From Indolivaga capnocytophagoides DSM 22835 (GTDB taxonomy: Bacteria > Bacteroidota > Bacteroidia > Bacteroidales > Dysgonomonadaceae): DNA of 64,000 nucleotides. Location: positions 572,422 through 636,421 of the forward strand of contig NZ_KE384529.1 in NCBI RefSeq assembly GCF_000426485.1, given 5' to 3'. The position numbers were made by a program, and so were the translations under genes. Below, one piece after another: positions 51,276 through 59,106 of this stretch; positions within the stretch are counted from its first letter, which is position 1, and each line of letters begins with the position of its first letter. The notes beneath the pieces were generated by a model. It was not told where the DNA came from, made no database searches, and was given only the letters and a program-made list of their open reading frames with translations.

Positions 51276-51890
51276 ATGAAAAAAATATTTATAGCATTGA
51301 CACTCTTTGCAACTATGTCGTTAGGGACATATGCAATGCCCCGAAAAGGAAATATCGATTCTAAATTTGGACGTATGCCGATGAAAGAATTAAATCTTTC
51401 GAGCGAGCAACAAAGTAAAGTACAAACTCTCAATAAAGAATTCAGGGCCAAAGCCGAAGCGTTACGCAATGATACGACTCTTAACCGTGAGGATAAAGCC
51501 CGTCAAAGAAAAGAGTTGAGACAATCAAGGCAAGAAGCTTTTCAGGCTGTGCTGACTCCCGAACAACAAACCAAGTGGAAGGAAATGAAAGAGAAAGCAC
51601 CTCAGCGCAATGATCGGAAATTCAACCGTAAAAGGATGGAATTCAAAGATCGTTCACCGATGGCAAAACTCAACCTGACAGAAGATCAAAAAACTAAAAT
51701 TCAAGCGATAAATAAAGAATACCGGGATAAACAAAAAGATCTCAATAAGGCGAAAAGAGATGAAATCAGTTCAATTCTGACTCCCGAACAGCAACAAATG
51801 ATGAAGGACAACAGAAAACATTTCGCAGGAAAAGACAAACCCGGTAAAAGGCATCAACGCCCCAATCGGACGGACAAAGACATACAGTGA
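51276..51890 (+). CDS. Secreted Spy/CpxP-like protein with two LTxxQ repeats
   Basis: 204 residues. Signal MKKIFIALTLFATMSLGTYA, then two copies of a helical repeat: LNLSSEQQSKVQTLNKEFRA (near 38-57) and LNLTEDQKTKIQAINKEYRD (near 130-149), each followed later by LTPEQQ. The whole is rich in Lys, Arg and Gln. The LTxxQ motif is the hallmark of the periplasmic Spy/CpxP type chaperones and Bacteroidota relatives. A periplasmic stress or chaperone role is inferred. A hairpin terminator follows. Confidence 0.8.
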   Translation: MKKIFIALTLFATMSLGTYAMPRKGNIDSKFGRMPMKELNLSSEQQSKVQTLNKEFRAKAEALRNDTTLNREDKARQRKELRQSRQEAFQAVLTPEQQTKWKEMKEKAPQRNDRKFNRKRMEFKDRSPMAKLNLTEDQKTKIQAINKEYRDKQKDLNKAKRDEISSILTPEQQQMMKDNRKHFAGKDKPGKRHQRPNRTDKDIQ

Positions 51891-52046
51891 GGTTTTGTAC
51901 GTGATAATCAAGAAGTTTTCATAATAGCACGCTCGCTTTGGTCGTTATGTATGCCAAAGCCGGCAAAGATTAATTCTTATAGTAAAGATTGCATCCGATG
52001 TTAGGTTTTAGTGATTAGTGAATAAAGTTTGTGATGCAATTTATGA

Positions 52047-52088
52047 CGAAAGCACTTTGAAGTGATTCAAGGTGCTTTCGTTTTTTTA
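52047..52088 (+). terminator. Intrinsic terminator
   Basis: CGAAAGCACTTTGA pairs with TCAAGGTGCTTTCG, followed by T7. It ends the Spy-like gene, 157 bases after its stop, and faces the TPR gene. Confidence 0.8.
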
Positions 52089-52106
52089 TATAAAAGATGA
52101 AAAATT

Positions 52107-53102
52107 TCAATTTATCTTAGTCCGATCCATCTGCTCCTGTATCAGTATTGTGTTGGTATCATCCAATACCTTGCTTTTCTCAAGATCAGCAAGAGCTTTT
52201 TCTTCTTCACCATTAGCCAGGTAAGCCTGCCCTCTGCCATAATAATAAAGTGGTGATTCGGGCTGATTATCAATAGCTGTTGAGTAAGCATCTATTGCCT
52301 TATCGGTATGCTTCATCTCAAACAAAGCATTCCCCTTCAGAAAATGATAACGTGCTTCTTCGGGGTTTATCTCCAAAGCTTCTTCGCAATCTTCGAGTGC
52401 TTTATCAAACTCCTTCCGGTAAATATAGATCGTAGCACGCCCGTAAAACAATTCCGAGTCAAATGGTTCGAGATCAATAGCCGCATCATAGTCCGCCAGA
52501 GCCTCATCCCATTTATTGGTCTGAAGATAAGCCAATGCTCGTCCCGCTAGATTTACAGAACTATACGGATTTATATCTATCGCTTTACTGTAACAATCTA
52601 TCGCCTCGTTATAAATACCCATTTGCAGATAAGCGGCGCCCATCTGACAAAAGAAATCGGCATTTTCGGGTTCTATGGCAATAGCCCGTTTATAATCCAT
52701 TATGGCTTTCTGATATTCACCGTTATCTCTCCAAACATTACCACGTCCGAAGTATGAATAGGAATCATCTGCATTGGCAGCTACTGCACAGTCATAGTAA
52801 GCTATAGCTTTATCATACTGACCGAGAATACCTAAAACAAAACCACCGTTCTTATAAAACTTCAGCGCATCTTCGGCTGGGATATCCGCTTCGTGCGGCT
52901 CTGCTGCGAAAAACTCATCCGCCAATACCCGCAAGGCATCCTGCTGCTCTTCGGCAGTAGGCATCCACATAGCCTCTTGTACACGCATATCATATACCGA
53001 ACTTTTTCTCTCAACGGGCTGCTCAGCAGGAATTGTATCATCTGTTTTCTTTGAAAAAAATGAAAAAAATTTGCCCAATCCCTCTTTATTATTGCTATTC
53101 AT
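52107..53102 (-). CDS. TPR-repeat protein
   Basis: 331 residues, no signal peptide seen. After a Ser/Lys-rich start (EGLGKFFSFFSKKTDDTIPA), TPR repeats run from about residue 80 to 315 (for example AIAYYDCAVAANADDSYSYF, GRGNVWRDNGEYQKAIMDY). It resembles the repeat type of the large protein at 42034. Docking or scaffold function is likely; partner unknown. Convergent with a terminator, divergent from the LprI-like gene. Confidence 0.82.
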   Translation of the reverse strand: MNSNNKEGLGKFFSFFSKKTDDTIPAEQPVERKSSVYDMRVQEAMWMPTAEEQQDALRVLADEFFAAEPHEADIPAEDALKFYKNGGFVLGILGQYDKAIAYYDCAVAANADDSYSYFGRGNVWRDNGEYQKAIMDYKRAIAIEPENADFFCQMGAAYLQMGIYNEAIDCYSKAIDINPYSSVNLAGRALAYLQTNKWDEALADYDAAIDLEPFDSELFYGRATIYIYRKEFDKALEDCEEALEINPEEARYHFLKGNALFEMKHTDKAIDAYSTAIDNQPESPLYYYGRGQAYLANGEEEKALADLEKSKVLDDTNTILIQEQMDRTKIN

Positions 53103-53217
53103 ATCTTATTCTCTAAAATACTAGTTGCTCATTATCCATGTTTAACAAGCATAAACACTATATCAAAACAAAAATAAGTAAAACAGTTGATAATTTATCT
53201 ATCTTTGACAATACTTT

Positions 53218-53314
53218 AAGGTCACAGACCTATTTATAACTTTGACAGGCATAATAATATTAGCTTGTTATAACTTAAAAATACTTCATTAAATCCTTTC
53301 ATCAACATTTACTC
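53218..53314 (+). repeat. Dispersed palindrome repeat between divergent genes
   Basis: AAGGTCACAGACCTATTTATAAC, GACAGGCATAATAATATTAGC, TTGTTATAACTTAAAAATAC and CATTAAATCC. It occupies the gap between the TPR gene start and the LprI-like gene start. Confidence 0.75.
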
Positions 53315-53327
53315 AATGTAGCCGAAT

Positions 53328-53786
53328 ATGCAAAAAATTATTTTTCTTCTGATCTTTGGTTGTTTTTCGTGCCTCGTGCAGGCTCAGGATATTGAATTAC
53401 AAGATCCTGTTAGTATCGAATTCCGTCAGGATACAATGATGATAGAACAGCAGGTTGCAAATATGCTGGATAAAGATTATTCTACTGCGGGAATGTTAAA
53501 AGCGGTAAGTTCTCTCGAACAAGGATACGACAAACTACTCAACAAATACTATCAGATGCTTTTAAACAAGCTAAAAGAAGAAGACCGCAACTCATTGATC
53601 GAAGCTCAACGCAACTGGATAAAATTCAGAGACAGCGAAAAAACTCTTATCCGTACCATATCTGCCGAAGGCTACACAGGCGGAGGTACCATGTGGGGAC
53701 CTGTGGCTGCAAGTGCTGCCGCTGACCTGACCAAAGACCGCCTGATTGATATTTATCACTACCTCACATTCAGTATTGTTGAATAA
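53328..53786 (+). CDS. LprI-like (DUF1311) secreted protein
   Basis: 152 residues. Signal MQKIIFLLIFGCFSCLVQAQ. The DUF1311/LprI helix pair follows: LEQGYDKLLNKYYQMLLNKL and AQRNWIKFRDSEKTLIRTIS. In this family the W in QRNWIKFRDSE is the hallmark; conserved Cys pairs of typical members are not all present. Some members inhibit lysozyme; here the role is unknown. The dispersed-repeat head begins at the stop codon. Confidence 0.82.
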   Translation: MQKIIFLLIFGCFSCLVQAQDIELQDPVSIEFRQDTMMIEQQVANMLDKDYSTAGMLKAVSSLEQGYDKLLNKYYQMLLNKLKEEDRNSLIEAQRNWIKFRDSEKTLIRTISAEGYTGGGTMWGPVAASAAADLTKDRLIDIYHYLTFSIVE

Positions 53787-53801
53787 GGTCTCAGATCTTT
53801 T
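53785..53801 (+). repeat. Truncated dispersed-repeat head after the LprI-like gene
   Basis: AAGGTCTCAGATCTTTTC overlaps the stop codon; could act as a weak terminator. Confidence 0.4.
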
Positions 53802-53875
53802 CATTTTTGAGTGAACGAGTAGATAAGGCTATAAATACACACCAACTTGTTTTCTATCATATTATATATCATTAA

Positions 53876-53916
53876 ATAAAAAAGGCTGCCCCATTTTTTA
53901 TAAGGGAACAGCCTAT
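53876..53916 (-). terminator. Terminator hairpin
   Basis: AAAGGCTGCCCC pairs with GGGAACAGCCT; on the minus strand the T tract TTTTTTATTT follows. It should end the transcript of the phage-like genes at 54691-54034. Confidence 0.7.
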
Positions 53917-53946
53917 CTGCTCGTTTTCGGATTCGCGAAAAACATC

Positions 53947-54041
53947 AAGGTCTCAGACCTTTTTATTTACTATGTAAGCATAACAGCAACAGTCTATTAC
54001 AGCTAAGAGAAACACATCATTAAATACTTGCTGTTACTTAG
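53947..54041 (+). repeat. Dispersed palindrome repeat overlapping a stop codon
   Basis: AAGGTCTCAGACCTTTTTAT, ACTATGTAAGCATAACAGC, AACAGTCTATTACAGC, CATCATTAAATACTTGC and TGTTACTTA. The last bases form the stop codon region of the gene at 54034, so the repeat has shaped the gene's end. Confidence 0.8.
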
Positions 54042-54279
54042 TAACTGCTTTTTTCGATCTTCTTTTCTTTTCACTAACAGGCTGAACAGTTTCTGCCCTC
54101 TGCTCATCGAGCCATACACGCAAACTTTTCACTTTACGAATCAGACAGCTTGCACACGATTGAGGAGCTTCCGATTTATCGAATACCTCATTATATAAAC
54201 CATAAATACGGCTCATACTATACCGATGGGTTTTATCGACATCGGCAATTAATGTTTTTACTTTTTCTTTTAATTCCAT
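54034..54279 (-). CDS. Small phage-type protein
   Basis: 81 residues: MELKEKVKTLIADVDKTHRY, SMSRIYGLYNEVFDKSEAPQ, SCASCLIRKVKSLRVWLDEQ and a basic end (KKRRSKKAVTK). The Cys pair SCASC is typical of small proteins seen in Bacteroidales prophages; function unknown. It lies 127 bases after the gene at 54407, separated by a repeat copy, and likely shares its transcript. The stop codon is inside a repeat copy. Confidence 0.6.
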   Translation of the reverse strand: MELKEKVKTLIADVDKTHRYSMSRIYGLYNEVFDKSEAPQSCASCLIRKVKSLRVWLDEQRAETVQPVSEKKRRSKKAVTK

Positions 54280-54292
54280 TTTTTATAATTTT

Positions 54293-54390
54293 AAGGTTTC
54301 AGACCTATTTATCGCTTTAGCAAGTGTAATAGTCTGAGTTTGTTATAACTTGAAAATACATCATTAATATTTTCATTCTCTTACTGATAA
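54293..54390 (+). repeat. Dispersed palindrome repeat between phage-type genes
   Basis: AAGGTTTCAGACCTATTTATC, GCTTTAGCAAGTGTAATAGTC, GTTTGTTATAACTTGAAAATAC and CATCATTAATATTTTC. Confidence 0.75.
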
Positions 54391-54406
54391 TAAAAGGTGT
54401 GAGGTT

Positions 54407-54691
54407 TCAATCTTCTATTTTTGATTTTCCTTCAAAATACAATCCCAGAAAGACTACAAAAGAAAGAATCAATCCCATCAATCCGAATTGCAAGGATTTC
54501 AGCATAAAAGCAACTACCATATACATTATCCAAAGAAGATGAAATGTAAGACACGGACGACAATTGAATGGCTTACGCCCGAACCCCGACCAAATGCGGG
54601 TCAAAGCCCAACGGCTGTTTTCGGTAAATAGCCATCCAAAAAAGATTCCGATTACATTAATACATAAGACATAAAATAATGAATATTCCAT
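54407..54691 (-). CDS. Small membrane protein of phage type
   Basis: 94 residues with two or three transmembrane segments (about 4-22, 48-66 and 68-86). In between lies WSGFGRKPFNCRPCLTFHLL with a CxxC pair, a pattern I recall only from unknown small proteins in Bacteroidales phage regions. Function unknown; perhaps a holin-like or membrane role. TATAGATAAA lies 15 bases upstream. Confidence 0.6.
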   Translation of the reverse strand: MEYSLFYVLCINVIGIFFGWLFTENSRWALTRIWSGFGRKPFNCRPCLTFHLLWIMYMVVAFMLKSLQFGLMGLILSFVVFLGLYFEGKSKIED

Positions 54692-54706
54692 AAGTCGATT
54701 TTATTG

Positions 54707-54716
54707 TATAGATAAA
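54707..54716 (-). promoter_or_regulatory. TATAGATAAA box upstream of the small membrane protein
   Basis: On the minus strand TTTATCTATA, 15 bases before the ATG at 54691, within a T-rich setting. Confidence 0.5.
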
Positions 54717-54784
54717 AAAGTATGAGCAATACCCTACTTATCTATTGCTTATTACGGCTTAAATACGTTATATTTACAGTCAAT

Positions 54785-54882
54785 TAAGCTCTCAGACCTG
54801 TTTATTGATACAAATTGTCAGAAAAGAAGTTACAGAGACACACATCAAATGTATTTAAATAAAACAATATCAAATACTTACC
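54785..54882 (+). repeat. Worn dispersed palindrome repeat
   Basis: AAGCTCTCAGACCTGTTTATTG is clear; the following blocks (AAGTTACAGAG, ACACATCAAATG) are altered. Confidence 0.55.
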
Positions 54883-54952
54883 AAAATACGACTATTTAAC
54901 ATTTTATTCATATTGATAACTTAAACACCTAAAGAAGCATAAACTGACGGCA

Positions 54953-55044
54953 AAGGTCTCAGACCTATTTATTACTTTGGTAAGTAAAACAGCCAAAGTC
55001 TGTTATAAACTAGAAGTATATCATTAATACTTGCTGTTACTTAA
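54953..55044 (+). repeat. Best copy of the dispersed palindrome repeat
   Basis: Reference copy: AAGGTCTCAGACCT, ATTTATTACTTTGGTAAG, TAAAACAGCCAAAGTCTGTT, ATAAACTAGAAGTATATC, ATTAATACTTGCTGTTACTT. AAGTAAAACAGC pairs with GCTGTTACTT, and AAGTAT with ATACTT, so the 70 bases after the head can fold into one long hairpin. It lies upstream of the lipoprotein at 55125. Confidence 0.85.
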
Positions 55045-55124
55045 TTGAATGCCGATTAAACCTTTTATATGCTTTCATGTTCTAATTAAGTATAAATTTA
55101 ACAATGCACTAAAACATAACACAT

Positions 55125-56045
55125 ATGAAAAAGTTATTATTAATAATCGCCATAATAGCACTGCTAACATCTTGTGGCACATACTCATCTGTAGATAGTA
55201 TGTCGCAGCTCAGATCGGGCATGAACAAAATGGAAGTAGAATATTACCTCGGACGTCCGATAGATGTACTGACAGTCAATTATACACAAAACGGAATACA
55301 GGAAGTACTTGCTTATCGTAACAATTATGATGAGGTATATGCTGTCGAATTCTGGGATAATTATCTTACCGGATACGAATATCTGTATGATGACCGCCCT
55401 TATATCGCACCCTCTCCGCCTATGATATTACCTCCGGCAGGACGCCCTATCATTGTTGCACCGGGACACGATCGACCATCACGTCCAAGCAGACCCTCGA
55501 GACCCAGCCGGCCAAGTAGACCAACCAGACCTACTGAACCCAGCAGACCGAGTGAACCTAGCAGACCCAGCCGTCCGAGTCGCCCCGATAACGACAATAA
55601 CGGCAGACCCGGCAACAATAACAGGCCTAGTACCAGACCAAACAATGATAAGGATAATACAACTAACGGACGGACATCAGGCGGCAGGTACGGAAATCAG
55701 AATTCGACAAGGGATAAGTCGTCAGATGCATCGACCGATACCTCAAAAGACAGAGACAATAGCAACGGAAGACCATCTTCTAACCAAAACAGCAACAGCA
55801 GGCCTGCTACTAATAATAGCACCAGCAAGCCCAATAACAATAAAGATAATGCAACAAGCGGACGTACATCGGGGGGCAGATACGGAAATCAGAATTCAAC
55901 AACGAATAGGACAACAACTACTACCACCAATACATCGAGTGATAATAGCAGCAGATCATCGAGCCGCAGCTCATCCGATTCTAAGACTACATCTTCGAGC
56001 AGAAATTCTTCGGATCAATCGGGAAGCAGACGTTCGAACCGATAA
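55125..56045 (+). CDS. Lipoprotein with BamE-like head and long Arg/Pro/Ser/Asn-rich tail
   Basis: 306 residues. Lipobox LLTSC (Cys17) after MKKLLLIIAIIA. The head (about 20-100) has MSQLRSGMNKMEVEYYLGRP, the pattern of the SmpA/OmlA (BamE) fold. From residue 110 the protein is low-complexity: RPSRPSRPSRP repeats, then Asn/Thr/Ser-rich words with two copies of SGGRYGNQNST. The tail is probably disordered and positively charged, perhaps for contact with murein or lipopolysaccharide. The partial lipoprotein at 1-866 has a similar tail. Confidence 0.75.
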   Translation: MKKLLLIIAIIALLTSCGTYSSVDSMSQLRSGMNKMEVEYYLGRPIDVLTVNYTQNGIQEVLAYRNNYDEVYAVEFWDNYLTGYEYLYDDRPYIAPSPPMILPPAGRPIIVAPGHDRPSRPSRPSRPSRPSRPTRPTEPSRPSEPSRPSRPSRPDNDNNGRPGNNNRPSTRPNNDKDNTTNGRTSGGRYGNQNSTRDKSSDASTDTSKDRDNSNGRPSSNQNSNSRPATNNSTSKPNNNKDNATSGRTSGGRYGNQNSTTNRTTTTTTNTSSDNSSRSSSRSSSDSKTTSSSRNSSDQSGSRRSNR

Positions 56046-56076
56046 ATCCTCTTGTCTTTCATAGACTTCAATATAC

Positions 56077-56118
56077 GAAAATAGCCGTTCTGAATTATCA
56101 GAACGGCTATTTTCTTTA
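56077..56118. terminator. Bidirectional terminator
   Basis: AAAATAGCCGTTCTGA pairs with TCAGAACGGCTATTTT around ATTA; T tract CTTT on the plus side. Confidence 0.85.
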
Positions 56119-56141
56119 CAGTCAATAATTGTTTGTTTTTC

Positions 56142-56864
56142 TTAACTCGTCTTCTGCCTGAACTTTGTCGAGCCTGTAGAGAAGAAATCCGAAAATCTCG
56201 ACAACTGTTTTTTTAAGAATCTCATCAAAAAGTAGTATTTTATCCTCTGCCAGATCGGCAATAACTTTGTACCATCCCCATTTCCGGCAAAATCCCGTAT
56301 AAGACGGAGGCATCGGCTTTGCTGTAGACCGACCTCTGAATAAAGGTTCGAAACGGTCTGAAATTGCTTTCTTTTCTGCAAAAAAAAAGCAAGCAAAGGC
56401 ATAGCTTTATCCATTGTCAGATTTTTGAATATCTCTTTTCGGGTATCGCAGACCTTTGTGTCATAAACCTCTCCCAATGGGCGGCACAGAATAGATAACA
56501 CATCGGACAAGCGTGATGGAGAATCCGAATCAAATACATTTTCGATATCCACCCATTCGGCGAGAGTAAGATCTTCCGTTCCCGAAATAACATAAATCTG
56601 CCCATCGCATTCCAGAGTATGTGACGGTAGACACTCGTAATTGTCAAATACAAAACGGACAATATCATACACTGTATCGAAAAAATGTGTCGGATTATCT
56701 AACAATATTTCGGAATCTACTCCGCAGATATCAGCCACAAGCTGCACTTGCTCAATGCGGTTACAAGGTTCGGCTGAGAACCATTTTTCATAATCTCTCA
56801 GTTTGATATCTCCCCAAGATTGCGGAACCGAAATGTGCTGTTCATCAAAAGCTAATGTTACCAT
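56142..56864 (-). CDS. Phage-type hypothetical protein (possible tail chaperone)
   Basis: 240 residues, soluble. It opens MVTLAFDEQHISVPQSWGDI, LRDYEKWFS, QVQLVADICGVDSEILLD, a text resembling tail-assembly chaperone-like proteins of phages, and continues with helical repeats and a basic C-terminus (LIRDFAGNGDGTKLLPIWQR). The family name is a guess. No other tail gene is adjacent. TATAGATAAA lies 42 bases upstream. Confidence 0.55.
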   Translation of the reverse strand: MVTLAFDEQHISVPQSWGDIKLRDYEKWFSAEPCNRIEQVQLVADICGVDSEILLDNPTHFFDTVYDIVRFVFDNYECLPSHTLECDGQIYVISGTEDLTLAEWVDIENVFDSDSPSRLSDVLSILCRPLGEVYDTKVCDTRKEIFKNLTMDKAMPLLAFFLQKRKQFQTVSNLYSEVGLQQSRCLRLIRDFAGNGDGTKLLPIWQRIKYYFLMRFLKKQLSRFSDFFSTGSTKFRQKTS

Positions 56865-56905
56865 AAATAATAATTGATTATTGATTTAATACTTATTTTA
56901 TATGG

Positions 56906-56915
56906 TATAGATAAA
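56906..56915 (-). promoter_or_regulatory. TATAGATAAA box upstream of the phage-type gene
   Basis: On the minus strand TTTATCTATA, 42 bases before the start at 56864. Confidence 0.45.
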
Positions 56916-56966
56916 ATTTCGGGAAGATGATATTTTTATCCTGATCCGGTATTTATCTTTTGATTT

Positions 56967-57024
56967 AGGTCTCAGACCTATTTATTAACTTTGCTAGTAC
57001 AGCAGATTATCACTTTTAAAAACC
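56967..57024 (+). repeat. Partial dispersed palindrome repeat
   Basis: AGGTCTCAGACCTATTTATT, ACTTTGCTAGTACAGC; the tail is missing. Confidence 0.6.
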
Positions 57025-57127
57025 TTATTTATACGAATCAGCAGTTGAAAAAACGTTCTTTTTTAGTTTCTGAATTAAGACAAATTGCAGACTAAAAAGT
57101 GTATTTTCACGTTTTAGATAAAGAAGT

Positions 57128-57219
57128 AAGGTTTTATACCTATTTACTATCCATTCAAGGATAACAGCAATAGACAGTTATTACTCTAAAATACAACATT
57201 AAATACTTACTGCTACTAG
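57128..57219 (+). repeat. Dispersed palindrome repeat before the lipoprotein start
   Basis: AAGGTTTTATACCTATTTAC, AAGGATAACAGCAATAGAC, AGTTATTACTC, CATTAAATACTTACTGC. With the copy at 56967 it fills most of the 367-base gap; I see no other gene there. Confidence 0.7.
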
Positions 57220-57231
57220 AAACTCCGATAT

Positions 57232-57603
57232 ATGCAAAGCATTCGATTATACATATTCTTATTGATAGCCTTTCTTTTAGGGGCGTGTGGAAACACCAAT
57301 GATCACGAAGATACTCGGAGAGAAAATATTGTGGCCGGCACATGGATAAGTTATTTCGAAAATACCGACAGTATGGTTATAGCCAGAGTATTTACCGACG
57401 ATTATTACTCATACTTTACATATGCAGAAGGTAAAGCTCAGAACGAATTGAATAAAAGCCGCTACTATCTCGATGACCAACATATCTTCTTATCGAGTTA
57501 TACTCAAACTTATAAATTAGAGGCAGATACACTTTGGATCACCAATAGCAAAGGCGACCAGACAACCAAATATATACGGGCAAGATTTATAGATGCTGAA
57601 TAG
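57232..57603 (+). CDS. Small lipoprotein of unknown function
   Basis: 123 residues. Signal MQSIRLYIFLLIAFLLGACG with the lipid Cys at 19, then a strand-rich domain (IVAGTWISYFENTDSM, ARVFTDDYYSYFTYAEGKAQ, DTLWITNSKGDQTTKYI), with the look of a small lipocalin-like or META-type beta domain. Convergent with the Crp/Fnr gene, three bases apart. Confidence 0.7.
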   Translation: MQSIRLYIFLLIAFLLGACGNTNDHEDTRRENIVAGTWISYFENTDSMVIARVFTDDYYSYFTYAEGKAQNELNKSRYYLDDQHIFLSSYTQTYKLEADTLWITNSKGDQTTKYIRARFIDAE

Positions 57604-57606
57604 GCG

Positions 57607-58284
57607 TCAGAAAGTAATCATCTGCACCAGCTTGTTTCGCTGTAAGATAGTGATGTGTTTGCGGTTAATTTCAATAAGACCTTCGTCCTGCATATTAGAC
57701 AATTCGCGAGCCAATGACGGACGGGATACCCCGAAGTATTCGGCTAAAGCGATCTGAGTACGATCGAGTTCCACAACTTTTTTATCGGGTTTTGAGAGGT
57801 CAAGCAGATACATTGACAACTTTTGACGTATCGTACGGAATGACATCAGATGCAGCTTTTTAGACAACATAGAGGCATATACCGCTGATATATTGAGGAA
57901 ATTGAGCAAAAGACGTTCATTCATCTGAAGCATTTTCAGCACCGATTTCTGAGGGATCACAAGAGCTTCCACCTCTTCCCGGGCAGTCACTTCCACTGGA
58001 AAACGGTTGTTAGGGCCAAATAAAAACAGTATCGCCAATGGATTCGGAGCATATATATCTTCAACCTTTACAACCTTACCTGAAGCATCGGACATTTCGG
58101 CTTTGACAAAACCTTTGGTCAATATGATGAGCCTGTTGCAAGGTTCGTCCTGCATAGCTAAAATGTCGCCTTTCGCAAATTTCTGTTCGTGATAAGGTAT
58201 GGCATCGAGCATAAGCCTTATTTCCTGAGATTCTATGCCGGCAAATACAGGGCTGTTCTTTAATATATCCGGGTTTATATTCAT
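57607..58284 (-). CDS. Crp/Fnr-family regulator
   Basis: 225 residues from Met at 58284 (MNINPDILKNSPVFAG); the frame opens to 58308 but the shorter start fits the family. Residues 10-130 form a cyclic-nucleotide-binding-type sensor (LIILTKGFVKAEMSDASGKV), and the C-terminal helix-turn-helix is TQIALAEYFGVSRPSLAREL near residues 175-195. No N-terminal Cys cluster, so not an Fe-S Fnr; the ligand could be heme, NO or a nucleotide. It is a candidate regulator of anaerobic or nitrosative genes. Confidence 0.88.
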   Translation of the reverse strand: MNINPDILKNSPVFAGIESQEIRLMLDAIPYHEQKFAKGDILAMQDEPCNRLIILTKGFVKAEMSDASGKVVKVEDIYAPNPLAILFLFGPNNRFPVEVTAREEVEALVIPQKSVLKMLQMNERLLLNFLNISAVYASMLSKKLHLMSFRTIRQKLSMYLLDLSKPDKKVVELDRTQIALAEYFGVSRPSLARELSNMQDEGLIEINRKHITILQRNKLVQMITF

Positions 58285-58300
58285 AATAGGCGATCTGGTT

Positions 58301-58395
58301 AAGGTCACAGACCTATTTATTTGTTTGGTAAATATAATAACCTAAGCGTGTTATAGCTTAAAAATGTACCATTCAATACTTTCATTTACTTATTA
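58301..58395 (+). repeat. Dispersed palindrome repeat
   Basis: AAGGTCACAGACCTATTTATTTG, GGTAAATATAATAACC, GCGTGTTATAGCTTAAAAATG, CATTCAATACTTTCATTTAC. Upstream of the Crp/Fnr gene. Confidence 0.75.
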
Positions 58396-58569
58396 CAAAT
58401 ATAGCAAATGTTCTGTAATTGAGTCATAGAATTGCTTGGATTCCCATAGGGGTGTATTTTTCTTTTTGAAAAATATATTCTATTTTCGCCAAACAAAATA
58501 ACAGTACAGTACGTTATATGAGCCTGTTGGAAACCCTTTATTATTAAGGAATCAACACCGCCAGATATA

Positions 58570-58640
58570 TAGAAAGAATTTATGATATACCTTTGGTTTA
58601 TAATTTGACAGCCAAACGGGTAAAATAGGTCTGAGACCGT
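58570..58640 (-). repeat. Worn dispersed palindrome repeat, minus orientation
   Basis: Minus-strand head ACGGTCTCAGACCTATTTTAC at the right end, with TTGACAGCCAAACGG and TTTATGATATACC before it on the plus strand. Lies just upstream of the thioesterase gene. Confidence 0.5.
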
Positions 58641-58654
58641 AAGTCGCAGTAAAT

Positions 58655-59074
58655 ATGAGATTAGATAAAAATAATATTCGGGAGCGCATCAAAGATACAA
58701 TGATGGATACCCTGAAAATGAGCTTTGTAGAAAACGACAAAAATACAATAGAAGTAATAATGCCCGTAGGACGTCACAACTGTCAAACAATGGACGTATT
58801 ACATGGTGGGGCAACTATTGCACTGGCGGAAACCGCAGCCGGAGTAGGATCAAACCTTTTGTGTAAAGACGATGAAGGCTGTTTCGGTATCCAGATAAGC
58901 GCAAACCATATATCATCGGCAAAAATAGGCGAAGTAGTAAGGGCTGTCGGCACTCCTGTGCATATCGGCCGTTCGACACATGTATGGGATGTGGAGGTAT
59001 TCTCGGACTCGGATAACCGCCTCATTTCAAAGATAAGTGTAACTAACTTCGTAGTACCTCACAGAAAAAAATAA
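58655..59074 (+). CDS. PaaI-like hotdog thioesterase
   Basis: 139 residues of one hotdog fold. The substrate and catalytic region HGGATIALAETAAGVGSNLL (near 49-68) with the Glu in LAE is the PaaI/MenI-type signature; ISANHISSAKIGEVVRAVG and STHVWDVEVFSDSDNRL follow. It hydrolyses an acyl-CoA, maybe DHNA-CoA (menaquinone) or an aromatic or medium-chain substrate. The AAG after the stop starts a repeat-head-like word. Lone gene. Confidence 0.88.
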   Translation: MRLDKNNIRERIKDTMMDTLKMSFVENDKNTIEVIMPVGRHNCQTMDVLHGGATIALAETAAGVGSNLLCKDDEGCFGIQISANHISSAKIGEVVRAVGTPVHIGRSTHVWDVEVFSDSDNRLISKISVTNFVVPHRKK

Positions 59075-59106
59075 GGCCAAGCACCTGTTTATTTATCTAC
59101 TAATTA

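Noticed and set aside
55453-56064. Second plus-strand frame inside the Arg/Pro-rich lipoprotein
   Set aside because: Arg/Pro codon repeats keep alternative frames open. The lipobox frame at 55125 explains the region.
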